From contig NZ_JAMXLB010000001.1 of NCBI RefSeq assembly GCF_024054195.1, positions 1,667,624 to 1,731,623 of the forward strand: a stretch of DNA of 64,000 nucleotides, written 5' to 3'. Below, piece by piece: positions 1-8,665 of the stretch. The DNA is from Flavobacterium sp. NRK F7 (GTDB taxonomy: Bacteria > Bacteroidota > Bacteroidia > Flavobacteriales > Flavobacteriaceae). The translations under genes were made by a program, and so were the position numbers. Position 1 is the first letter of the stretch, and each line of letters begins with the position of its first letter. The notes beneath the pieces were generated by a model. The model saw nothing but the letters and a program-made list of their open reading frames with translations. It had not been told where the DNA came from and did no database searches.

Positions 1-1491
1 TCGACTGTCATTATTTTGAATATGCAATACAATTGTATGGCTCTTCTCTAAATCGGTTATCGTTTTCAAGACTTCTTTCTCGTTAGTTCCAGATTTTTTG
101 GCTACGAGACTTATGTTGATTAAAGTTTCTATTTCAAAAACGCCTGGATACGTTCTTAAAATACTCGTAATAATTTCTTCCGATTTTGGATGTAAACTCA
201 TGTATCGAATTACTTCCTTGCTGGGAACCGTAAATTGAAGGCTCACTTTTTCTGAATATTCATTTTGCAAGGTTATTACGCCTTGTCGGTCTAAATACTG
301 CAAGGCATTAAACGTTTTAAGTACGGGAAAGTTGTATAGCGAACAAAACTGATTTAAATTGAAATTAAAAGATTCATTAAAACCTTCTCCATAGGCAATT
401 TGAAAGTAGTTATTTAGCCTAATATATATATCTTTTAAAAAGGTTTTATCTGGAAGAGAAGATAAAAATTGTTTTTTGGCAATATCAATATCACCCACAC
501 TAACAAGAAGTATTCCAAATGCTTTCTCGCCGTTTCTTCCTGCTCTTCCTGCTTCTTGGTAATAATTTTCTAAACTCTCTGGAAGTTGAATGTGAATTAC
601 AGTTTTAACATCAGGTTTGTCAATTCCCATTCCAAAAGCATTGGTAGCCACCATGACTTGTACTTTGTTTTCTAACCAAAGTTGCATGTTACTTTCTTTT
701 TCTTTTGCTGGCAAACCACCATGAAAATAAGTGCTTTTTAGTCCTAATGACTGTAATTGACCTGCTATTTCTAAACAAGATTTACGATTGCGAACATAAA
801 TGATGCTCGATTGTGTATTTTTGCTTAAAATTTGCCTAACCTTGTATAATTTATCTTCTGTTTCAATTACATGATAGGCTAAGTTACTTCTTTCAAATGA
901 CTTTTGAAACCGAACAGGGTTTTCTAGAGCCAAATGTTCAATAATATCTTCTTTAACCCGTTGGGTTGCAGATGCAGTTAAAGCTAAAAAAGGGACTCTA
1001 GGAAAATGGTTTTTTAAATCTTTAATATTGAGATAGGAAGGTCTAAAATCATGTCCCCATTGACTCACACAATGCGCTTCATCAATAGCGATTAAATTGA
1101 TAGGCAATCGTTTTAGCCTTTCTATAATCCAATCTTGCTGCATTCTTTCTGGTGAAAGATATAAGAATTTGTAATTGCCAAATTCACAATTGTCTAATAA
1201 ATCAATGGTTTCATTTTGAGTTATGCCTCCTAATAAAGAAATGGCTTTTATGCCTTTGTTTTGTAAATTTTGTACTTGATCTTTAATAAGTGCAATTAAA
1301 GGTGAAATGACCAAACAAATTCCGTCCATTTGCATGCCTGGAATTTGATAACAAATCGATTTTCCTCCGCTGGTAGGTAATAATGCAAAGGTGTCTTTAC
1401 CTTCTAAAACAGCATGAATAATTTCTTCTTGAAGCGGTCTAAAAGAGTTATGCTTCCAATAGGTTTGAAGAATTTGTAAAGGCTTAGACAT
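1..1491 (-). CDS. recQ: ATP-dependent DNA helicase RecQ (C-terminus beyond window)
   Basis: This is a 3'-to-5' superfamily 2 DNA helicase acting in recombination and replication-fork repair. The ATG is at 1491 and 497 codons read without a stop to the window edge, so the gene is cut by the window rather than broken. The Walker A variant TSGGKS lies at residues 40-45 and the Walker B box DEAH at 137-140, followed by CVSQWGHDFRPSY. The second helicase domain has the RecQ signatures ATNAFGMGIDKPDV and YYQEAGRAGR. The RecQ-Ct winged helix starts before the edge. It is the first gene of a leftward run. The family call is very secure. Confidence 0.96.
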   Translation of the reverse strand, partial: MSKPLQILQTYWKHNSFRPLQEEIIHAVLEGKDTFALLPTSGGKSICYQIPGMQMDGICLVISPLIALIKDQVQNLQNKGIKAISLLGGITQNETIDLLDNCEFGNYKFLYLSPERMQQDWIIERLKRLPINLIAIDEAHCVSQWGHDFRPSYLNIKDLKNHFPRVPFLALTASATQRVKEDIIEHLALENPVRFQKSFERSNLAYHVIETEDKLYKVRQILSKNTQSSIIYVRNRKSCLEIAGQLQSLGLKSTYFHGGLPAKEKESNMQLWLENKVQVMVATNAFGMGIDKPDVKTVIHIQLPESLENYYQEAGRAGRNGEKAFGILLVSVGDIDIAKKQFLSSLPDKTFLKDIYIRLNNYFQIAYGEGFNESFNFNLNQFCSLYNFPVLKTFNALQYLDRQGVITLQNEYSEKVSLQFTVPSKEVIRYMSLHPKSEEIITSILRTYPGVFEIETLINISLVAKKSGTNEKEVLKTITDLEKSHTIVLHIQNNDSR

Positions 1492-1526
1492 TTTTTAATG
1501 GTAATTACTGGGGCTAAATTTACTAA

Positions 1527-2066
1527 TTATTTCTGAATGAAATCCATTAGAAAAGCCACGCGTTTTTCTACCGTATCTTTAGGCACATGAATTAATTCAT
1601 ACCCATATGTTTTGTAGGTTTTTTCTAAATGCAATTGAATTTGAACTGCTTCTTCAAAAGATTCATATCGCTCATTGTCACTGGTGTATATTTCTTTCCA
1701 AGGCGGTAATACAAAAACTTTAGTGTAGGTGTGTGCTAAACAAGCTTGATGAAATTGTTCGGGATAGCTGTCTCCAATAAAATTCATATAGGCAATTACA
1801 TCAGGTAAACCTCTGTCAATAAATACTACTTCGGCCTTTTCTTGAATGGCTTGATGGTATTGATGAATGCGTCCTTGTAATAATAATTCACTAAATAAAA
1901 GTGGGTTTTCAAGAAATAATTGCTCAATTCCATCTTGTTGTGCTTTTTGAATTACTTCTCTTGATATTTCTGGATAACAAATGTATCCTTTTTGAGTTAA
2001 TGCATTAATTAAAGTGGTTTTGCCAGAACTTGGGCCACCGATCAAAACAATTATTTCTTTCTCCAT
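1527..2066 (-). CDS. AAA family NTPase, NadR/Ttd14-like domain
   Basis: This 179-aa single-domain P-loop protein begins MEKEIIVLIGGPSSGKTTL, giving a Walker A GGPSSGKT at residues 11-18. A later VVFIDRGLPDVIAY segment fits the Walker B/DxG region of small kinase-like AAA_28 (NadR/Ttd14) proteins. The substrate is unknown; small-molecule phosphorylation is inferred from the family. A TTG codon 7 codons upstream is in frame, but it lies inside the TACTTTTG promoter box, so the ATG at 2066, preceded by AAGGGA, is preferred. It is separated from recQ by 35 bp and transcribed in the same direction. Confidence 0.8.
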   Translation of the reverse strand: MEKEIIVLIGGPSSGKTTLINALTQKGYICYPEISREVIQKAQQDGIEQLFLENPLLFSELLLQGRIHQYHQAIQEKAEVVFIDRGLPDVIAYMNFIGDSYPEQFHQACLAHTYTKVFVLPPWKEIYTSDNERYESFEEAVQIQLHLEKTYKTYGYELIHVPKDTVEKRVAFLMDFIQK

Positions 2067-2084
2067 TCCCTTAAAACTAAAACG

Positions 2085-2092
2085 CAAAAGTA
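2085..2092 (-). promoter_or_regulatory. Bacteroidota -7 promoter box for the AAA NTPase
   Basis: TACTTTTG on the minus strand matches the TAnnTTTG -7 consensus of Bacteroidota and sits about 20 nt before the ATG at 2066. No clear -33 TTG was assigned. Confidence 0.5.
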
Positions 2093-2164
2093 AGTTTTTT
2101 TTAAAAATCTAATCCATATTTCAAATTTATGTTCTTCAAAATATTTATTCTTAACTTAAAAAAG

Positions 2165-2172
2165 TATATTTG
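2165..2172 (+). promoter_or_regulatory. -7 promoter box upstream of the DUF493 gene
   Basis: TATATTTG matches TAnnTTTG exactly, 15 nt before the first ATG. It probably drives the DUF493-DUF4290-murA operon. It lies back to back with the leftward NTPase promoter. Confidence 0.6.
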
Positions 2173-2186
2173 CTACTCTAAAAAAA

Positions 2187-2477
2187 ATGAAGATGGATAA
2201 GAAAACGGAAGACTTTTACATTCGTTTGAAAGAAGAATTGGCAAATACTTCGATGTGGCCAACAGAATATTTATTTAAATTTATTGTTCCTTCAAATGCT
2301 GAAAAAGTAGAAATAGTTGAAAATGCTTTTAATGAAATGGGAGCAGTTATTAATACAACACAGTCAAAAACAGGAAAATACACTAGTGTTTCTATTAGTG
2401 TTCAAATGAAAAGTCCACAAAGCGTTATTGATAAATATCAAGAATTATCTGTTGTGGAAGGAATCATATCATTATAA
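2187..2477 (+). CDS. DUF493 family protein
   Basis: This small cytosolic 96-aa protein matches the DUF493 (YbeD-like) fold: a ferredoxin-like domain of about 90 residues with the KFIVPSNAEK strand, a hydrophobic helix and a C-terminal SVVEGIISL strand. YbeD-type proteins are thought to have regulatory roles through ACT-like folds, and no reaction is known. Two ATGs (2187 and 2193) are both usable. The stop is 2 nt before the next gene, so the two are probably co-translated. In related genomes DUF493, DUF4290 and murA are commonly adjacent. Confidence 0.85.
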   Translation: MKMDKKTEDFYIRLKEELANTSMWPTEYLFKFIVPSNAEKVEIVENAFNEMGAVINTTQSKTGKYTSVSISVQMKSPQSVIDKYQELSVVEGIISL

Positions 2478-2479
2478 TT

Positions 2480-3178
2480 ATGGAAGTAAAAACGGAAGCA
2501 GTATCACAATTGGAATATAATTCATTGCGTGAACCATTAATTATTCCTGAATATGGAAGACATTTACAGAAGTTAATCGATCAGGTTACTGAAATTAAAG
2601 ATAAAGAAGAACGCAATAAAGCCGCTAAATACGTAATTTCGGTGATGGGTTCTTTAAATCCTCATTTAAGAGATGTGCCCGATTTTCAACATAAATTATG
2701 GGATCAGCTGTTCATTATGTCTGATTTTAAATTGGATGTAGATTCTCCTTATCCTATTCCTTCACGAGAGGTATTAAATCAAAGGCCTGAGATATTAAAT
2801 TATCCGCAAAATTTTCCTAAATATCGTTTTTACGGAAATAATATTACCTATATGATTGATGTAGCCATGAAATGGGAAGAAGGCGACTTAAAAAGTGCTT
2901 TAATTCTGGTAATTGCTAACCATATGAAAAAATGCTATTTGAGTTGGAACAAAGAAACAGTAGAAGATGAGGTTATTTTTCAACATTTGTTAGAATTGTC
3001 AGATGGGAAAATCAATTTGTTTAAAACCAATGAAGAACTTTCTAATTCACATAATTTAATGAAAGTGAATAAAAAAGTATCTAATAAATCTCAATTTAAT
3101 TCTGGAAATAAGAATACGAACTCCAAAAATCACAAAAAGAAAACCAACAATAACACTAAAAACCACAAAAGGAATTAA
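2480..3178 (+). CDS. DUF4290 domain-containing protein
   Basis: This 232-aa protein belongs to the Bacteroidota-specific DUF4290 family, recognisable by the N-terminal LREPLIIPEYGRHLQKL and the MGSLNPHLRDVPDFQHKLWDQL-type segment. Residues 1-185 form the conserved, probably helical domain. The last roughly 40 residues are a low-complexity Asn/Lys tail that may bind nucleic acid or be disordered. The function is unknown. It lies between DUF493 and murA, 2 nt and 5 nt from its neighbours, which indicates one operon. Confidence 0.87.
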   Translation: MEVKTEAVSQLEYNSLREPLIIPEYGRHLQKLIDQVTEIKDKEERNKAAKYVISVMGSLNPHLRDVPDFQHKLWDQLFIMSDFKLDVDSPYPIPSREVLNQRPEILNYPQNFPKYRFYGNNITYMIDVAMKWEEGDLKSALILVIANHMKKCYLSWNKETVEDEVIFQHLLELSDGKINLFKTNEELSNSHNLMKVNKKVSNKSQFNSGNKNTNSKNHKKKTNNNTKNHKRN

Positions 3179-3183
3179 TTTTC

Positions 3184-4494
3184 ATGGGAACATTTAAAAT
3201 TGAAGGTGGAAAACCACTAAAAGGTGATATTACTCCACAAGGAGCTAAAAATGAGGCATTACAGGTTTTATGTCCGGTGTTGTTAACCTCAGAAAAAGTT
3301 AGGGTAACCAATATTCCAGATATTATTGATGTCAATAAATTAATAACCTTACTGGGGAATTTAGGTGTTAAGATTCAAAAAAATGGAGCAGGAGATTATA
3401 CTTTTCAAGCAGATGAGGTTAATGTTGATTATTTAAAGACTGAAGCATTTAAGAAAGAAGGTGGAAGTCTAAGAGGCTCGATTATGATTGTTGGCCCTTT
3501 GTTAGCGCGTTTTGGTTGTGGATATATCCCAAAGCCAGGAGGAGATAAAATTGGACGTAGACGTTTAGACACGCATTTTGAGGGCTTTATTAATTTGGGA
3601 GCCAAATTCAGATACGAAAGAGAAGATCATTTTTATGGTGTTGAAATCGATGGTAAATTACAAGGAACGTACATGTTGCTTGATGAAGCGTCAGTTACTG
3701 GAACGGCTAATATTGTTATGGCGGCTGTTTTAGCAGAAGGAACAACTACTATTTATAACGCAGCTTGCGAACCTTATCTACAACAATTGTGTAAAATGTT
3801 GAATTCTATGGGAGCCAAAATTCAAGGTATTGGTTCCAATTTATTAACCATTGAAGGTGTTGAAACTTTAGGGGGTTGCGAACATAGAATTTTGCCTGAT
3901 ATGATTGAAATTGGTTCGTGGATTGGTCTTGCTGCAATGACTCGAAGTGAAATTACCATAAAAAATGTTAGCTGGGATAATTTAGGACAAATTCCAAACG
4001 TTTTCCGTAAACTAGGAATTACATTAGAAAGAAAAGGAGATGATATTTATATTCCTGCTCATAAAGACGGTTATAAAATAAAAACCGATATTGATGGTTC
4101 TATTTTAACGGTAGCCGATGCACCATGGCCTGGTTTTACTCCTGATTTATTGAGTATCGTTTTGGTAGTGGCAACTCAAGCAGAAGGGGATGTTTTAATT
4201 CACCAAAAAATGTTTGAAAGTCGATTGTTTTTTGTGGATAAATTAATTGATATGGGTGCCAAAATTATGCTGTGTGACCCTCATAGAGCGGTTGTAATGG
4301 GACATAATTTTCAATCACAATTAAAAGCGACTACGATGAGTTCACCAGATATTCGTGCGGGAATTTCGTTATTAATTGCGGCCTTAACGGCTAAAGGATC
4401 GAGTACGATTCAAAATATTGAGCAAATTGATAGAGGTTATGAAAGAATAGACGAACGCTTAAGAGCGCTTGGAGCAGATATCGTGAGAGTCTAA
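3184..4494 (+). CDS. murA: UDP-N-acetylglucosamine 1-carboxyvinyltransferase MurA
   Basis: MurA transfers enolpyruvate from PEP to UDP-GlcNAc, the first committed step of peptidoglycan synthesis in the cytosol. The 436-aa length is normal. The N-terminal GAKNEAL box carries Lys22 and Asn23, which bind substrate. The active-site loop reads PKPGGDKIGRR, with Asp121 where E. coli has the fosfomycin-sensitive Cys115. Such Cys-to-Asp enzymes (Mycobacterium, Chlamydia) are active but do not react with fosfomycin, so intrinsic fosfomycin tolerance is predicted. The C-terminal SSPDIRAGISLLIAAL and GYERIDERLRALGA motifs are intact. It is the last gene of the operon, before a strong hairpin. Confidence 0.97.
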   Translation: MGTFKIEGGKPLKGDITPQGAKNEALQVLCPVLLTSEKVRVTNIPDIIDVNKLITLLGNLGVKIQKNGAGDYTFQADEVNVDYLKTEAFKKEGGSLRGSIMIVGPLLARFGCGYIPKPGGDKIGRRRLDTHFEGFINLGAKFRYEREDHFYGVEIDGKLQGTYMLLDEASVTGTANIVMAAVLAEGTTTIYNAACEPYLQQLCKMLNSMGAKIQGIGSNLLTIEGVETLGGCEHRILPDMIEIGSWIGLAAMTRSEITIKNVSWDNLGQIPNVFRKLGITLERKGDDIYIPAHKDGYKIKTDIDGSILTVADAPWPGFTPDLLSIVLVVATQAEGDVLIHQKMFESRLFFVDKLIDMGAKIMLCDPHRAVVMGHNFQSQLKATTMSSPDIRAGISLLIAALTAKGSSTIQNIEQIDRGYERIDERLRALGADIVRV

Positions 4495-4513
4495 TATCTT
4501 TTCTAGATAAAAT

Positions 4514-4552
4514 AAAAAAATCCAAATTCTTTTTTTGAATTTGGATTTTTTT
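4514..4552. terminator. Bidirectional rho-independent terminator
   Basis: An A-rich arm ending in TCCAAATTC at 4529 pairs with GAATTTGGA starting at 4537, with A-tracts and T-tracts on both flanks. It serves convergent murA and the DUF5686 gene. Confidence 0.85.
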
Positions 4553-4566
4553 ATGTTTTTTTTTGA

Positions 4567-7029
4567 TTAAAAACGCAAGCCAAATAAAATTCCGTCTCCT
4601 TGGTAACCATTTTGATAGGCTCTTACATAATCAATGCGTAAAAATCGGAATTTACCAAAACCAATATTATCAAAACCTACACTAAACTCCTGATACGGTT
4701 TTACGTTTGGAACATTAATTTGGTGAAAACCACCTACTAAATTCCATTGCAATTTGTTTAATAATGGAATTTTATTCATAATATATCCTTTAAAATTATG
4801 TTGTAGGTGCGTTTCTATATAAGCATCATTAGTAGAATGCGTATAATAAGGCAATAAATTAAAAGCATTCGTATAATTTCCTCTGAAATTCACGTGGGTT
4901 TGATTTCCATTGAAATGTTTGTAGTCGATAAAAGAAATATTGTCCGCATTAAAGAATTTTCCACCTCTAATGTTAAAGTCAAATTCTCCTTTGTTTCCAA
5001 AAGTTTTACTGTAATCTATTCGAGCCGCTACAAAATCATAATTGTAATTGGATGCACTACCTCCAAATGTTTTTTCGTAAGAAAAACTAAGAATGGGATA
5101 GTTATCATTTTGTATATTAATTTTCCCATCTGGTCTAGAAATATACTTTTGTCCAAAAAGAATACGAGTTGAAATTCCAGCTTTATACAAACTATGTTTA
5201 GTAAATCCAGAAGTATAGTCAAAAGGATTTAAAGGATCATTAGAAGTGTATACATCATCGTTTTTAATAAGTGTGTAATCAGTAGTATTAAAAAGAGAAT
5301 GTCGGTTTTCATAGGAAAGATTTGCGTTGATGAAAATTCCGTTGACCAATTCTTGTCCGTACTTAATTTCAGCAAATTCTTTATTGTACAATTTCATAAA
5401 GTTGTTTTTAAAGAAAAGGGTACTTACCGTATTTACAAAGTTAGGAATCGGTTCGTTGCTGTTAAATTGACTTACAGTGCTACCACCAGAAAGAGATAGG
5501 TTCGCGTAATTTTTAGTATTAAATCGGTGGAAATATCGACCCACAACGCGTAATCGATCTTCTGAAAAACCATAATTGAATTTTGAACTTATAGAAGTAA
5601 ATTTACCGGTTTCTTCGTTCCATTTTCTAAAAGAAAAACCACTATCTAAATTCCATCCTTGAACGGTATTAAAACTTATAGAAGAGAAGTTTAGTAGTCC
5701 GTCGTAGGAAAAATTCCAATTTTTAAACGAATTTTTATAAGTGTATCCAGTTATAATATCAAAAACTTTAAACGTATTTGATTTCGCATCGATAGAGTCT
5801 AAATACGTTTGAGATTTACGAATGGTTTGTATGCTGTCTTTTTTGGTATAATTACTTACTTCTTCATCTGTAAGCGGAACAGGTCGAGTCGTTTGCCAAA
5901 ACGTATCTTCTTTTTTATTTGCATTTTCAGCAAATGTGACAATTTCTTTACCAAAGGTTTTTTTGTCGAAGTTCTCTTTAAAGTTATAATTACTAAAAAC
6001 ATGAGTGAATTTCCCAGTGAATTTCATTCCGAAAATACCAGCATCAAAATCTAACGATTGTACATTTTTGACCCAAAGTTTTTCTTCCATATTATAGCTA
6101 AAATTTTGAAGGAGTTTCATGGTTTCTAAAATAGGTTGTTGCATGCGATATCCTTTAATATCTAGATCAATACCATAAATGGCCCAAGTATCTTCAACAA
6201 TATAAATATAACCTTCAAAAACAGGTTCTTTATCTCTTTTAGGTGTTACATTAATTTTATTGATTAATTGTTTTTTATCATCATAAAAAGAACTTTCTAA
6301 TTTGTATCGGTAATAATTAAAAGCGTTGTCAGCAATAGGTGAAATCATGTTAATGCCAAAATCTACATAATTTTCATAGAAATCATAATTGGTATTCAAT
6401 GCGGTGTTATAACTAAATCCGTTATCGTTACCAGCTATTTTGGAAGCAATGATTTCTTCTTTCAAATTATTAGGTTTCTCAAATTTAATTTTGGAAACCG
6501 TTTCTGATAAATAAATAACACCACTTCTTGTGGAATCTAAACTTCCATCTAAATCGCCAATTTCAACACCCATAAATTTTTCAGGTATATCTTTCACTCT
6601 AAAAATACCTCTAGAATAGAAATCGGCTTCGAATTTATCGGTTTTATCGGCATTGATTTTTTTATTTGCGATGGCTTTTTTGATAATCTCATCTGCTGGA
6701 TTGATACCATTTTGTACCACAACCTCATTCAATTGGAAATCTTCTTCTTGAAGGGTGACATCGTAGATAAAAGGGTTTTGCGTAATGTTTAAGACATGTT
6801 TTTGAGTTTTGTAACCAAGGTATTGAAAAAGCAAGGTGACATTTTTAGCCGTATTTACATTCAATTCATATTTACCATTTTCATTTGTAGTGGTGCCAAT
6901 GTACGTGTTTTCAATATAGATATTTACATAAGGAAGTGGATTGCCATTAGAATCAGTAACAGTTCCTTTAATTTGAGCTGAAAGAAAACTAGTTATTAAA
7001 ATGAAGGCTAGCGTAATTTTTTTTTTCAT
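4567..7029 (-). CDS. DUF5686 / carboxypeptidase-like regulatory domain outer-membrane protein
   Basis: This 820-aa protein starts MKKKITLAFILITSFLSAQ, a clear signal peptide that fixes the ATG at 7029; longer in-frame starts would run into aroQ. Residues about 20-105 form a CarboxypepD_reg-like beta-sandwich (IKGTVTDSNGNPLPYVNIYI...TNENGKYEL). The rest matches DUF5686, a large predicted beta-barrel ending in the aromatic LFGLRF typical of outer-membrane proteins. The family is abundant in Bacteroidetes; a role in envelope assembly or transport is inferred only. It lies directly downstream of aroQ. Confidence 0.85.
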   Translation of the reverse strand: MKKKITLAFILITSFLSAQIKGTVTDSNGNPLPYVNIYIENTYIGTTTNENGKYELNVNTAKNVTLLFQYLGYKTQKHVLNITQNPFIYDVTLQEEDFQLNEVVVQNGINPADEIIKKAIANKKINADKTDKFEADFYSRGIFRVKDIPEKFMGVEIGDLDGSLDSTRSGVIYLSETVSKIKFEKPNNLKEEIIASKIAGNDNGFSYNTALNTNYDFYENYVDFGINMISPIADNAFNYYRYKLESSFYDDKKQLINKINVTPKRDKEPVFEGYIYIVEDTWAIYGIDLDIKGYRMQQPILETMKLLQNFSYNMEEKLWVKNVQSLDFDAGIFGMKFTGKFTHVFSNYNFKENFDKKTFGKEIVTFAENANKKEDTFWQTTRPVPLTDEEVSNYTKKDSIQTIRKSQTYLDSIDAKSNTFKVFDIITGYTYKNSFKNWNFSYDGLLNFSSISFNTVQGWNLDSGFSFRKWNEETGKFTSISSKFNYGFSEDRLRVVGRYFHRFNTKNYANLSLSGGSTVSQFNSNEPIPNFVNTVSTLFFKNNFMKLYNKEFAEIKYGQELVNGIFINANLSYENRHSLFNTTDYTLIKNDDVYTSNDPLNPFDYTSGFTKHSLYKAGISTRILFGQKYISRPDGKINIQNDNYPILSFSYEKTFGGSASNYNYDFVAARIDYSKTFGNKGEFDFNIRGGKFFNADNISFIDYKHFNGNQTHVNFRGNYTNAFNLLPYYTHSTNDAYIETHLQHNFKGYIMNKIPLLNKLQWNLVGGFHQINVPNVKPYQEFSVGFDNIGFGKFRFLRIDYVRAYQNGYQGDGILFGLRF

Positions 7030-7087
7030 GTTTGTTATACGTTTATACAATAGAAGACGAGTTCGCTTAAAAAAAGGTTGTACGTTA

Positions 7088-7501
7088 TTATAAAAAAGAT
7101 TGAACGGCCAACTCGTAACTTTGTAAGCCAAAACCAATTATAACACCTTTTGCATTCGGGGAAATATAGGATTGATGTCTAAATTCTTCTCTTGAAAAGG
7201 TATTGGAAATATGTACTTCAATGACAGGAGTTGTAATTCCTTTAACGGCATCACCAATGCCTATTGAAGTATGTGTATAAGCACCAGCATTCAAAATGAT
7301 ACCATCATATGAAAAACCATAAGCATGAAGTTGATCTATGAGTTCGCCTTCAATATTACTTTGAAAATAAGTAAAAGATATTTTAGGAAATTTACTTTTT
7401 AAAGTAGAAAGATAAGTTTCAAAAGTTAAGTTTCCATAAATTTCAGGTTCTCTTTTTCCTAATAAATTGAGATTGGGACCATTAAGTATTGCTATTTTCA
7501 T
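7088..7501 (-). CDS. aroQ: 3-dehydroquinate dehydratase, type II
   Basis: This shikimate-pathway enzyme converts 3-dehydroquinate to 3-dehydroshikimate in the cytosol. The ATG at 7501 gives 137 aa beginning MKIAILNGPNLNLLG, the invariant N-terminus of type II enzymes. The flexible lid KREPEIYG supplies the catalytic Arg and Tyr, NAGAYTHTSIGIGDA supplies the Asn and catalytic-site segment, and VHISNTFSREEFRHQS supplies the His/Ser region. In many flavobacteria aroQ is divergent from xerD; here about 4 kb of beta-barrel genes separates them. Confidence 0.95.
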   Translation of the reverse strand: MKIAILNGPNLNLLGKREPEIYGNLTFETYLSTLKSKFPKISFTYFQSNIEGELIDQLHAYGFSYDGIILNAGAYTHTSIGIGDAVKGITTPVIEVHISNTFSREEFRHQSYISPNAKGVIIGFGLQSYELAVQSFL

Positions 7502-7529
7502 ATTTGCTTTAGATTTCAAGTAAAAATAA

Positions 7530-7557
7530 AAAAACCATTCGTTTGAAGAATGGTTTT
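7530..7557 (-). terminator. Leftward terminator-like hairpin in the aroQ leader
   Basis: AAAACCATTC (7531-7540) pairs with GAATGGTTTT (7548-7557). On the minus strand it is followed by a run of T, so it would stop leftward transcripts about 30 nt before the aroQ ATG. It could be an attenuator or a relic of an earlier gene order. Confidence 0.5.
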
Positions 7558-7900
7558 ATCAAAAGTTTATGATTTAATACATACAATTTTAAACTTTTAT
7601 TTGAATTTTATTTTCAGAGAATTCTAAAAGTTAAATAGAATAGATTAATATTTTTTCTAATTAATTTACCTCTTAATAGATTGTTTTATAGTGGTTTTCA
7701 CTTTTAAATAAAACCAACTTTAAATTAAAATTTGAAGTCTTTTTAACCCTTAAAAGTTAGAATTTTGTAAGATTTATAATGAAATTAGTGTTAAAAAAAG
7801 TTTATTTTTAGTAAATATCAATTCTAAATAAAAACACAACTAATTGATTTTCAATAATTAATATTTTTTTAAATAAAAAAAAAGTTAAATATGAAACAAT
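7558..7900. other. AT-rich intergenic region, no gene seen
   Basis: About 340 bp of extremely AT-rich sequence separates the divergent aroQ and the first barrel gene. No ORF, tRNA or repeat was recognised. Confidence 0.6.
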
Positions 7901-7901
7901 T

Positions 7902-7936
7902 TTTGTAAGAATCTTAAAAAAAATAATATAAATTTG
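7902..7936 (+). promoter_or_regulatory. Promoter of the first beta-barrel gene
   Basis: TTTG at 7902-7905 and TAAATTTG at 7929-7936 match the -33/-7 flavobacterial pattern with 23 nt between them, 23 nt before the ATG. Confidence 0.6.
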
Positions 7937-7959
7937 TTATATAACTAAAATTTAAAAAA

Positions 7960-8523
7960 ATGAAAAAATTATTATTTGCTGCTGTTGCAGTATTCGCATT
8001 TGGTGCTGCTAACGCACAAGAAGTGAAATTTGGAGCTAAAGCTGCTTTGAACTTGTCTAACGTAACTGGTGATGTTGAAGACAACTCTATGAAAGTTGGT
8101 TTTCAAATTGGTGGTTTAGTAGAAATTAAAATTTCTGATAAATTTGCTGTTCAACCTGAATTAGTTTATTCTGCTCAAGGTACTAAATATGATGGAGACG
8201 GTAATCCAAAATTAAATTTAGATTATTTGAATATTCCAGTAATGGCAAAGTTTTATGTAGCTGAAGGATTTAGTTTAGAAGCAGGACCACAAGTTGGTTT
8301 CTTAATGTCAGCAAAAGTAAAAACTGATGCTGGTGATACTGATTTTAAAGATTTCGTAAACTCAACTGATTTTGGTCTTAATTTTGGTGCTGGTTACGAT
8401 GTAGCTGAAAATATCAACTTAGGAGTAAGATATTCTTTAGGTTTAAGCAATATCAACAAAGAAGATGCTGTAGGTGATATTAAAAACAGTAACATTGCTT
8501 TAGCTTTTGCTTACAAATTCTAA
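7960..8523 (+). CDS. Outer-membrane beta-barrel (porin family) protein, copy 1
   Basis: This 187-aa protein has a signal peptide MKKLLFAAVAVFAFGAANA followed by QEVKFGAK and an 8-strand-type barrel of the OMP_b-brl_2 (PorT-like) family. The C-terminal residue is Phe (YKF), as expected for BAM-assembled proteins. The conserved core LDYLNIPVMAKFYV...LEAGPQVGFL is shared with copies 3 and 6. Function is unknown; such small barrels may be structural or bind ligands. It has its own promoter and terminator. Its signal peptide is nearly base-for-base identical to that of copy 4 although the mature proteins differ. Confidence 0.88.
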   Translation: MKKLLFAAVAVFAFGAANAQEVKFGAKAALNLSNVTGDVEDNSMKVGFQIGGLVEIKISDKFAVQPELVYSAQGTKYDGDGNPKLNLDYLNIPVMAKFYVAEGFSLEAGPQVGFLMSAKVKTDAGDTDFKDFVNSTDFGLNFGAGYDVAENINLGVRYSLGLSNINKEDAVGDIKNSNIALAFAYKF

Positions 8524-8542
8524 TTTTAGAATACAATATTTT

Positions 8543-8570
8543 AAAAACCCGCAATCTTGCGGGTTTTTTT
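8543..8570 (+). terminator. Terminator of barrel copy 1
   Basis: AAAAACCCGCAA pairs with TTGCGGGTTTTT across 2-3 nt, followed by T's. The terminator and its preceding 15 bp are nearly duplicated after copy 2. Confidence 0.9.
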
Positions 8571-8665
8571 ATTATCAATTTTTTTTGTATTTGTTTAAAA
8601 TTTTATTCTAATTTGCAGCAACGATAAAGAGAGATTAATTCGTTTTACAAACTAAAATTAAATGA

